A stretch of DNA of 16,355 nt from Candidatus Poseidoniaceae archaeon (GTDB lineage: Archaea > Thermoplasmatota > Poseidoniia > Poseidoniales > Poseidoniaceae), in assembly GCA_013330925.1 (NCBI GenBank), contig DUHJ01000086.1, positions 1 through 16,355 on the forward strand, read 5' to 3'. The position numbers were made by a program, and so were the translations under genes. Below, one piece after another: positions 1-6,531 of the stretch (position 1 is its first letter; every line of letters begins with the position of its first letter). Under the pieces are notes generated by a model. That model was not told where the DNA came from. It saw only the letters and a program-made list of their open reading frames with translations, and did no database searches.

Positions 1-1
1 A

Positions 2-667
2 GACCTTGCCATCGGCCATGGATACGACGATCTCGGGGCAGCCGCACCTCGTGCACCTGCTCATGGACAACCTCGACCTGATGCTCACCTTCGCCGTCGT
101 GTGCGAACGGCTTTGGTCGGACTTGGCTGCACCGAGGTTCAATCGTTGACGCTCTCAAACCACGACGACCAATTCACCCGCATGCGTTGGGACCCAAGCG
201 GTGCGGTAACGGAAATCACCAACCCGATCACCGTGGACCATACCGTGCTTCGTCAACATCTTTTGCCGGGCCTGTTGCGGCTTCTGGCTGCGAACCGGCA
301 CCATGACTTGCCGCAAGCCGTGTTTGAACTCGGGACCGTGGTCCGTGACCACCGCAACGTAGGACGTGTGGCCTTCCTTGTGGCGGAAGCCAGCGGAGGA
401 TTTGCCGCAATCCGTGGGCGCATTCAGGCCTTCATGGGCGCCCTCGGCGCGTCCGAATCCACCAACCTCCAGATTGAGGCCCTACCGGATGGCGAAGGAC
501 CGTGGCTTGCAGGACGAGCCGCACGTGTGCTCGTCAACGGAACGTGGGTCGGATGCTTCGGTGAAATCGACCCCCACGTCGGGGCATCTTTCGATTTGGC
601 CGTGCCGATGAACGCGGCGGAATTCGACATGGGTGCACTGGACGAAGCACTCCCCGACCCTGTGTGA
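2..667 (+). CDS. pheT: Phenylalanyl-tRNA synthetase beta subunit, C-terminal part (5' end outside window)
   Basis: The frame is open from base 2 to the TGA at 665-667 and gives about 221 residues with no start needed, so the gene begins upstream of the window. The family subunit (about 550 residues in archaea) pairs with PheS to charge tRNA-Phe. The first visible residues, DLAIGHGYDDL, match the end of the B5 domain, where PheT proteins carry an IGYGY-type motif. Next comes the class II-like core, with LRRRVRTALVGLGCTEVQSL, then a TVLRQHLLPGLLRLLAANRH stretch and VFELGTVV, which are typical late PheT blocks. The C-terminal end near the stop fits the archaeal short form, which lacks the bacterial anticodon-binding extension. 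The stop lies 5 bases before the next ATG, and its TGA is part of a GTGAGGA sequence that can serve as ribosome binding site for the SRAP gene. The identification is confident. Confidence 0.95.
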   Translation, partial: DLAIGHGYDDLGAAAPRAPAHGQPRPDAHLRRRVRTALVGLGCTEVQSLTLSNHDDQFTRMRWDPSGAVTEITNPITVDHTVLRQHLLPGLLRLLAANRHHDLPQAVFELGTVVRDHRNVGRVAFLVAEASGGFAAIRGRIQAFMGALGASESTNLQIEALPDGEGPWLAGRAARVLVNGTWVGCFGEIDPHVGASFDLAVPMNAAEFDMGALDEALPDPV

Positions 668-672
668 GGACC

Positions 673-1287
673 ATGTGTGGTCGTTTTGCGTTCGGAACGC
701 GGCTTGAACAAGCCCTCCAAGACCTGAACGTGCAGACCACCATCGACCCAGAGCCACGTTGGAACATCGCCCCAACGGACGAGCATCCGATGCTGGTCCT
801 CGACGACGCATCGTTGGACGTGGCCCTTGGACGATGGGGGTTTACCTCCAATCAACATCCGGTCAAAGCCCCGATCAACGCTCGCGTTGAAACCGTTGCT
901 GAGAAACCCATGTTCAGGGAAGCGATGCGGACCGGCCGCATGGCCGCACCCGCCACGGGATGGTACGAATGGATGGCCTCCCCTATGGGACGTCACCCCT
1001 ACCACCACGCGTTGGCCTCAGGAGGCATCATGTGGCTTGCCGGTGTGCTCCATCCAGAGGGATTGCAAGGCTTTGCCTTGCTGACCCAAGATGCTGGTTC
1101 AGCCGTGTCCCATGTTCACCCGAGAATGCCCGTGTTGCTGACCTCTGAACACGTCCACGCCTGGCTTGAGGACGGTACCCTGCCCTCCTCTCCGCCATTG
1201 ATCGAGGCTTGGCCGGTGGGCATGGACGTCAACCGGACGGGAAACGAAGGACCGCATCTCGCCGAGCGTATCCCGACCTTGTTCTAG
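673..1287 (+). CDS. SRAP-domain protein (HMCES/YedK family), abasic-site DNA-protein crosslinker
   Basis: SRAP proteins recognise abasic sites in single-stranded DNA and bind them covalently through the N-terminal cysteine (a thiazolidine link), which protects the lesion at replication forks. The ATG at 673 is chosen because Met removal then exposes Cys2. The upstream GTG at 664 would bury the cysteine behind three residues. All hallmark blocks are present in this 204-residue protein: MCGRF (1-5), RWNIAPT (29-35), RWGF (54-57), INARVET (68-74), ATGWYEW (94-100) with Glu99, and HPRMPVLL (149-156) with His149. By comparison with YedK, Cys2, Asn69, Glu99 and His149 would be the active-site residues (the assignment is by motif). 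The length is normal for the family. It sits 5 bases after pheT and is probably co-translated with it. A 49-base gap separates it from the next gene. Confidence 0.95.
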   Translation: MCGRFAFGTRLEQALQDLNVQTTIDPEPRWNIAPTDEHPMLVLDDASLDVALGRWGFTSNQHPVKAPINARVETVAEKPMFREAMRTGRMAAPATGWYEWMASPMGRHPYHHALASGGIMWLAGVLHPEGLQGFALLTQDAGSAVSHVHPRMPVLLTSEHVHAWLEDGTLPSSPPLIEAWPVGMDVNRTGNEGPHLAERIPTLF

Positions 1288-1336
1288 AGGGACAACGCGA
1301 CGACGACTTGAAGCCCCACCTGTGATTGGTGAACGC

Positions 1337-3622
1337 ATGCGAGCAGCCTCCATCGTGCTGCTTCTCCTCTTGAGCACCGCACCCCTTCACCATGCGGCCG
1401 CCTCGTCGGGTGGGCCTTTGGCTTGCCCCGAGACCTTGCCACTCCTTCCCGGACAACCGACCGAGGTGATGCTGATTCAGCACGGCGTGGACAACACCAC
1501 GCTTGACGTGCAAAACTCCACGGACGTCGAGGTTCGAAACGTCGAGAGCGTGGTCATGGATGGAAACCGAACGTGGACCATGACGCTCGTGGCGTCCCTT
1601 TCTTCGCCCAGCGGACACGTTGACATGACGGTCGAGTTGCTTGATGGCGCGTCCGTCGGTTCCTGCACCATTGACCTCTGGATTCGGCCTGCATCCGCCC
1701 TCGTTTTGGGATCATCAGGACAATCCACCCTGACCGTCAACGAGGGCGTGACCACGCAGGTGGCGGTGAACCTGACCAACGTGGGATCGGAATCCGAAGA
1801 CGTTCACTTCACCCTCGAAACCGCAAGCGACTGGGCGTGGGGATGGACCCTCAATGGCGTGAAGGTGGACGATCCAAACGTCACCGTCGAGCCGGATGAG
1901 CTCATCTACATCGGGGCGTGGATCGACGTGGGTGTGGTCGGTGACGACGGACAACCCCTCTTTGGCACTGGACCCGCGTTCACCCTCACTGCTTCATCGA
2001 GTTTCGACGGACGAGGTGACACCTGGAGCTTTGTCCTCGCGATGGAAGAGGTCCGTCGCGTAGATCTTCGTCTTGAGGAGCCAACCCAACCCGTGGCTCC
2101 AGGAACCGACGAACGGGTGCAAGTCGTGGTGACGAATCGGGGCAACGTACCGTCGACGGTGAACCTCGGATTGGTGGCCCTTCAGGAGGACGGATCGGTC
2201 GTCGAAGGCTTTGACGCCATCGACCGGTTCCAACGCGACGGGTGGACCTTGGCGTTGTTCGGCGCTTTGCCTTCTGTGGCCATTGAACCCGGCGCATCAC
2301 GAACGTTCGAAGTCGGTTTGTTGGCCCCTTGGGCCAGCGAGGGCAGGATGGACGTCCGTGTTCAAGCGAAGATTGGCTCTGCCACGGATTCCGTTGACCT
2401 CACGGGCATCATCGACCTCCAACGCGCGTTCGACGTGCAAGACGTTACCGTCCGATGTCCTGACCTCGACATGGACCAAGCGTGTGAGGTACGAGCAAAC
2501 GTACGGAACGCTGGGACCTATGACGACGTGGCCGCCATCGACCTTCTCCTCAACGAAGCATCCGACGGCATCGTCAACCTTACCCAGCAAACCGAACGCG
2601 TGGTGCTCAACCACGGCCAAGACAAGGACGTGGTGATCGCGCTGTTGAAGGCACATCCCGACGCATTGGCTTTCCAGGCCGCGACCTTGGAGGTCCATGT
2701 CGGCCCCGAGGGAGGGGACATGGTCAGCATCACGACCTACGACCTGCGCATCGCACCACGTGTGGAGTGGGTGTTCGAATCCGTGGTCCAGGAAGAGGAT
2801 GCACGCCAGCGTGTGTCGGTCACGGCAACCCTCCGCAACGATGGAAACGTTGTGGATGGCCTCGTGGTGAGCATGAAAGCATCCCACGGCATGGACATGG
2901 GGCTCGTTCCGCCTGCAGGTGCGCTGGTTGAAGATGAGGCAGAACCTGTTCGGTCCTTCGAAGTGGAAGGGCTTCCGATTGGAAGCAACGTCACGTTGCG
3001 GGCATGGTTCGACCTGCCGAGCGACGAAACCGTCAACGGGACGGTGTTCGTCAACCTGAGCGTTCGTTCAAGGTACGTGCCCGAACAAACCTTCCAACAC
3101 ACCGTGGTCGCTCCATACCTTGGCATTCCCTGGCAAGAGTCGGCCACGGAGGACCGGTTTGATCTCGGTGATTTGGCAGGGCAAGCTTGGGGACTGGTGC
3201 AGGTCACGTGGCACATCGTGCTCGCCGTCGGCCTTGCCACGATCATCCTCAATCGGGCCGTCGTCCGCCGGAGTGAACGACGACCAACGGGCATGAACGA
3301 TGCCCAAACGAAGAAGCCAAACGAAACGGCAGAGGATTGGATGGCAGGGTTCCAAACCGGGCAGCAAGCACCACGTCCCGTCGAGAGCCCGAGCGTTAAC
3401 TCACAAGCATTCGAACAAGCGTTCCGGAACCGCTCAACACCAAGTCCTGCTCCGACCCCTTCACCGCCAACCGAGCTGACCGAAGCCGCCAGTGTGGTGT
3501 TGGATGTGCGAACAGGTCAAGCAGCAGCCGAGCGGCTTGACGCCCTTGCAGCACATTTGCCACCGGTGGAAGCACCCAAATCAGAACTTGACTCCTTGCT
3601 TGATGACCTTGACTTGGGGTGA
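1337..3622 (+). CDS. Large secreted single-pass membrane protein with four Ig-like (CARDB/NEW3-type) repeats
   Basis: About 761 residues from the ATG at 1337. The GTG at 1322 in the same frame would add five residues before the signal peptide, so 1337 is preferred. Residues 1-23 form a signal peptide (Met-Arg, then a Leu-rich core, then AAAS). The ectodomain is rich in Asp, Val and Thr. It shows four evenly spaced beta-sandwich signatures of the Asn-x-Gly kind: LTNVGSESEDV (near 146), VTNRGNVPSTV (265), VRNAGTYDDVA (389) and LRNDGNVVDGL (499), as in CARDB or NPCBM-associated NEW3 domains of archaeal surface proteins. About nine N-x-S/T sequons could be glycosylated. One membrane segment lies near 622-644, followed by RRSERR, so the C-terminus is cytoplasmic. 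The tail is Pro/Ser/Thr-rich and ends in the acidic ELDSLLDDLDLG. Ligand and partners are unknown. The rnhB start follows within a few bases. Confidence 0.86.
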   Translation: MRAASIVLLLLLSTAPLHHAAASSGGPLACPETLPLLPGQPTEVMLIQHGVDNTTLDVQNSTDVEVRNVESVVMDGNRTWTMTLVASLSSPSGHVDMTVELLDGASVGSCTIDLWIRPASALVLGSSGQSTLTVNEGVTTQVAVNLTNVGSESEDVHFTLETASDWAWGWTLNGVKVDDPNVTVEPDELIYIGAWIDVGVVGDDGQPLFGTGPAFTLTASSSFDGRGDTWSFVLAMEEVRRVDLRLEEPTQPVAPGTDERVQVVVTNRGNVPSTVNLGLVALQEDGSVVEGFDAIDRFQRDGWTLALFGALPSVAIEPGASRTFEVGLLAPWASEGRMDVRVQAKIGSATDSVDLTGIIDLQRAFDVQDVTVRCPDLDMDQACEVRANVRNAGTYDDVAAIDLLLNEASDGIVNLTQQTERVVLNHGQDKDVVIALLKAHPDALAFQAATLEVHVGPEGGDMVSITTYDLRIAPRVEWVFESVVQEEDARQRVSVTATLRNDGNVVDGLVVSMKASHGMDMGLVPPAGALVEDEAEPVRSFEVEGLPIGSNVTLRAWFDLPSDETVNGTVFVNLSVRSRYVPEQTFQHTVVAPYLGIPWQESATEDRFDLGDLAGQAWGLVQVTWHIVLAVGLATIILNRAVVRRSERRPTGMNDAQTKKPNETAEDWMAGFQTGQQAPRPVESPSVNSQAFEQAFRNRSTPSPAPTPSPPTELTEAASVVLDVRTGQAAAERLDALAAHLPPVEAPKSELDSLLDDLDLG
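3616..3622 (+). promoter_or_regulatory. Shine-Dalgarno GGGGTGA overlapping the upstream stop codon
   Basis: GGGGTGA contains the TGA stop of the surface-protein gene and matches the archaeal anti-Shine-Dalgarno (GGTGA core). It is followed by CCAT and then GTG at 3627. This supports 3627 as the rnhB start and suggests that a ribosome finishing the surface protein can restart on rnhB. Confidence 0.6.
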
Positions 3623-3626
3623 CCAT

Positions 3627-4364
3627 GTGCGCGTGGTGGGTGTCGATGAAGCAGGGCGCGGCCCCTGCATCGGACCGCTCTTTGTTGGAGCAGTGGCGCT
3701 TCCTTCGGCTGACCTGCACATGTTGGAACTGCTCGGCGTCACCGATTCCAAACGCCTGAAACCGGCCCAACGTGAAGCCATGGCTGCAGAACTCCGAAGG
3801 TTGGGTGAAGCACGTGATTGGGGGCTGATCGTCCACCCGTTAACGCCACCACGCATCGACGCCGCCGTGGAGCAAAAGGGGCTGAACCGCCTCGAAGTGG
3901 AGGGCTTCGTCGCGGTCATCGACGCCCTTTGGAGGGAAGGAACTGACCATCATCTTCTGCTCGATGCATGCGACGTGGACGAGGTGCGATTCGGACGGAA
4001 CGTCGAAACTGGACTTTTGGCGCGAGGGCGGCAACCGGCGAATGTCTTGGCCAAGCACAAGGCCGATGCCGACGAGCGCATCGTCGGTGCTGCCAGCATC
4101 GTTGCGAAGGTGGAACGTGACCGCTGGGTCAGGTCCTTCATCGAAGCATCCGGCATCGACATTGGTTCAGGCTACCCGAGCGACCCGAAAATGATGCAAG
4201 CGCTCTCAAGCTTGGTGGAAGGCCCACAGCCTCACGTAGACCTCCGTTGGTCATGGGCAACGACGAAACGGGGATGGGAGGCACAGCACCCCACCCCTGT
4301 CCCCGTCCGAACCGAGGCAGGTACCTCCGTGCAACGGCGCTTGTTCGACCCACCATCCTCATGA
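3627..4364 (+). CDS. rnhB: Ribonuclease HII
   Basis: RNase HII cuts the RNA strand of RNA/DNA hybrids and starts ribonucleotide excision repair. The GTG at 3627 gives MRVVGVDEAGRGPCIGPL, the usual archaeal N-terminus, four bases after the preceding stop. An ATG at 3603 is also in frame and would overlap the upstream gene by 20 bases. The four metal ligands of the DEDD active site are visible: Asp7 and Glu8 in GVDEAGRG, Asp113 in LLLDACD, and Asp147 in HKADADERIVGAASIVAKV. TDSKRL (39-44), GYPSDP and LRWSWAT near the end are family blocks. The protein has about 245 residues, some 25-35 more than typical archaeal enzymes. The extra part is a C-terminal extension ending in VQRRLFDPPSS, which has a QxxL element resembling a sliding-clamp motif but lacks the aromatic pair of a canonical PIP box. 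The stop overlaps the gltX ATG (ATGA). Confidence 0.96.
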   Translation: MRVVGVDEAGRGPCIGPLFVGAVALPSADLHMLELLGVTDSKRLKPAQREAMAAELRRLGEARDWGLIVHPLTPPRIDAAVEQKGLNRLEVEGFVAVIDALWREGTDHHLLLDACDVDEVRFGRNVETGLLARGRQPANVLAKHKADADERIVGAASIVAKVERDRWVRSFIEASGIDIGSGYPSDPKMMQALSSLVEGPQPHVDLRWSWATTKRGWEAQHPTPVPVRTEAGTSVQRRLFDPPSS

Positions 4365-6100
4365 AGGAACTCCCGCAGGTCCGCCCGAGACCGATGACTT
4401 GGAACCCCGATGAGGAGACCCTCGCTTTCCTTCGCCTTGTGGCCTTGCAGAACGCGGTGGAATATGCCGGCCAGGCCGTGGCCGGTTCGGTCGTCGGCCG
4501 AATCATGGGCATGCGTGCGGATCTCCGACCGCACGGTCGTGTCCTTGCACCGGCCATCGCCACGGCCGTCGCGGAGGCGAACGCCTTTGTCGCCGAGGAA
4601 GGCTTGGAGGCCGCCCAAGAGGAACTCGCTTCCTTGGCTCCAGAGTTGCTCGAATCCCGCCCAAAGGCCGAACGACGGGTGGGCTTGCCCGATTTGGAGG
4701 GTGCCAAAGAGGGGGAGGTCGTCTTGCGGTTTGCACCAAATCCCAACGGCCCACTCTCCTTTGGACACGCCCGTGGCTTGGTCATCAACGGAGCTTATGC
4801 AGAACGGTACAAGGGCATCCTGATCCTTCGATTTGACGACACGGACACCGTCGTCAAGCCGCCGATGCCCGAGGCCTACGACACCATTCAGCAGGAAACG
4901 GAGTGGCTCCTTGGTCGACCCGCCGATCGGGTGGTCATCGCCAGCGACCGGATCGAACTGTACCACGCCCATGCCACGACGATGATCGAGCGTGGATTTG
5001 GCTACGTGTGCACCTGCAGTGCAGAAGCCTTCCGAGAATTCCGGGTTGCACAGCAGGATTGCCCGTGCCGTGACGGGACCACCGAAGTGCACGTCACCCG
5101 TTGGGAAGGCATGTTGAACGGAGCGTACCGACCTGGTGATGCCGTGGTTCGCGTCAAAACAGGCATGAATCAGCGCAATCCTGCCCTCCGTGATTGGCCG
5201 GCACTTCGCTTGCAGGACACCGTGGCCAATCCCCATCCGCGGCCAGAAGTGGGCTCCAAGCACCAAGTTTGGCCGCTCCTCGACTTCCAAAGCGCCATCG
5301 AGGACCACCTCCAAGGCGTGACCCACATCATCCGTGGCAAGGACCTGATGGATTCCACGAGAAAGCAAACGCTGCTCTACGAACACTTTGGATGGACCTA
5401 TCCGAAAACGATGTATTGGGGCCGTGTGAAAGTCCATGAGTGGGGCGGATTCTCCACCTCAGCGATGCGAAAGGACATCGAAAGCGGTCGCTACGAAGGG
5501 TGGAATGACCCTCGCCTCCCGACGCTGTCAGCCCTTGGTCGTCGCGGAATTCAGCCCGAAGCCCTCCGGACGTTTTGGCTTGAACTTGCCATCACTCAGA
5601 AGGACATCTCCGTTCCTCTGACGAGCCTCTTTTCTCACAACACGAAAGCCGTGGACAGCACTGCACCACGCCTTGCTTTTGTCCGCGACCCGATCCGGCT
5701 TCCGTTGAAGGACGGACCCGCATCAGCGACGTTGGTGCGCTATCCCGATGAGCCAGAAAAGGACCCCAGGCAGCATGACCTCGCATCGGGTCACGTGCTT
5801 GTGGAATCCGAAGATGCCGAGAAATCCGCTTTCCGATTGAAGGATTTGGTGGACGTTGACCTTGAGGACGGCGTGCTGCATGCCGGAAGCAGGGAGCGTC
5901 AGGACAACCGGCCCATCGTCCACTGGACCGTGGACGCCGCACTTCCGACGACGCTTGTGGTCGCCGAAGACCACGAACTTCACGACGTCAAAGGACGGTT
6001 GGAACCACACGACCATCCAATCGGCACGGTCTTCCAGTTGGAACGGGTGGGATACGCCATCCTGTTGGACGACGGTCGCCTCCTGATGACCCACGAATAA
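4361..6100 (+). CDS. gltX: Glutamyl-tRNA synthetase, archaeal type
   Basis: This class I synthetase attaches Glu to tRNA-Glu. In archaea lacking GlnRS it also mischarges tRNA-Gln for GatDE, but the sequence alone does not settle that. The ATG at 4361 overlaps the rnhB stop as ATGA and gives 579 residues. The ATG at 4394 (MTWNPDEETL) is an alternative that starts directly at the helical archaeal N-terminal region with ALQNAVEYAGQA. The ATP-binding HIGH-like block is FAPNPNGPLSFGHARG (about 124-139), followed by LRFDDTD. A CxC...CPC pair (YVCTCS and DCPCRD) matches the zinc site seen in archaeal GluRS. The KMSKS-like loop is FSTSAMRK (near 364), then GWNDPRLPTLSALGRRGIQPEA, and the C-terminal anticodon-binding beta-barrels end at TAA. 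The last codon abuts the convergent CBS gene with no spacer. Confidence 0.96.
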   Translation: MKELPQVRPRPMTWNPDEETLAFLRLVALQNAVEYAGQAVAGSVVGRIMGMRADLRPHGRVLAPAIATAVAEANAFVAEEGLEAAQEELASLAPELLESRPKAERRVGLPDLEGAKEGEVVLRFAPNPNGPLSFGHARGLVINGAYAERYKGILILRFDDTDTVVKPPMPEAYDTIQQETEWLLGRPADRVVIASDRIELYHAHATTMIERGFGYVCTCSAEAFREFRVAQQDCPCRDGTTEVHVTRWEGMLNGAYRPGDAVVRVKTGMNQRNPALRDWPALRLQDTVANPHPRPEVGSKHQVWPLLDFQSAIEDHLQGVTHIIRGKDLMDSTRKQTLLYEHFGWTYPKTMYWGRVKVHEWGGFSTSAMRKDIESGRYEGWNDPRLPTLSALGRRGIQPEALRTFWLELAITQKDISVPLTSLFSHNTKAVDSTAPRLAFVRDPIRLPLKDGPASATLVRYPDEPEKDPRQHDLASGHVLVESEDAEKSAFRLKDLVDVDLEDGVLHAGSRERQDNRPIVHWTVDAALPTTLVVAEDHELHDVKGRLEPHDHPIGTVFQLERVGYAILLDDGRLLMTHE

Positions 6101-6520
6101 TCACGAGCGTGCTCGGTCAAGCGACCGCAGCAGCTTCACTTTCGCCCGAGCGGATGCCAAGTCTGCAGGCGAGAACCAACCAAGGAAGGTCCCGTCTTCG
6201 TCCACACCAACCACCGCGTCAGGTTGCCGGCGGTCGATGGTGGCCACCACTTCGTCGAGCGGTGTATCGACCGGCACGCGAAGCACGTCGGAAAGCATCA
6301 CGTCTCGGCAGACCGATGCGCGCAATTCCGTACCACGCAGCACTTCACGAAGCAGGTGGTCGGGACGAATCAGGCCCCTTGGTTGCCCTTCATCATCGAG
6401 CACCACCAACACCCCGCCGGGAACATCGATCAAACGATGTGCGGCTTCCTCAAGGCTGTCCTCAAGACCGATGGTGACGTGTTCGTCTTCAAGGTCCAAA
6501 TCACCGAGAACACCGACCAA
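6101..6520 (-). CDS. Two-CBS-domain protein, free-standing
   Basis: 139 residues made almost entirely of two CBS motifs, which together form a Bateman module that commonly binds adenine nucleotides or SAM and senses energy state. The first repeat covers about 8-66, with ITIGLEDSL-like (VTIGLEDSLEEAAHRL) and LVVLDDEGQPRGLIRPDHLL. The second covers about 70-130, with DVMLSDVLRVPVDTPLDEVV and AVVGVDEDGTFLGWFSPADL. No catalytic or DNA-binding domain is attached. The start is a TTG at 6520, placed four bases after the stop of the surface-protein gene and preceded by GGGGTGA. No ATG is available at the N-terminus. Coupling to the upstream membrane protein suggests a shared task, but this is inference. 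The ligand is unknown. The stop codon abuts that of gltX. Confidence 0.9.
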   Translation of the reverse strand: MVGVLGDLDLEDEHVTIGLEDSLEEAAHRLIDVPGGVLVVLDDEGQPRGLIRPDHLLREVLRGTELRASVCRDVMLSDVLRVPVDTPLDEVVATIDRRQPDAVVGVDEDGTFLGWFSPADLASARAKVKLLRSLDRARS

Positions 6521-6524
6521 TGCG

Positions 6525-6531
6525 TCACCCC
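6525..6531 (-). promoter_or_regulatory. Shine-Dalgarno GGGGTGA overlapping the upstream stop codon
   Basis: On the - strand GGGGTGA includes the TGA of the surface-protein gene, followed by CGCA and the TTG start of the CBS gene. The arrangement (GGGGTGA, four bases, non-ATG start) is the same as at the surface-protein/rnhB junction at 3616-3630, which supports the unusual TTG choice here. Confidence 0.6.

Noticed and set aside
1288..1336. Possible promoter between the SRAP gene and the surface-protein gene
   Set aside because: I see no TATA-like or BRE-like sequence in this GC-rich 49-base gap, so read-through from upstream is the simpler view.
4721..4790. Non-canonical HIGH motif (SFGHA) in GluRS as a sign of altered activity
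   Set aside because: Archaeal GluRS proteins vary widely at this motif, and the surrounding FAPNPNGP and RFDDTD blocks are intact.
4232..5437. A 401-codon open frame on the - strand opposite gltX
   Set aside because: gltX is certain on the + strand, and the antisense translation has low-complexity composition, no domain and no ribosome binding site. Long antisense frames are expected in GC-rich genes that avoid A/T at the third position.
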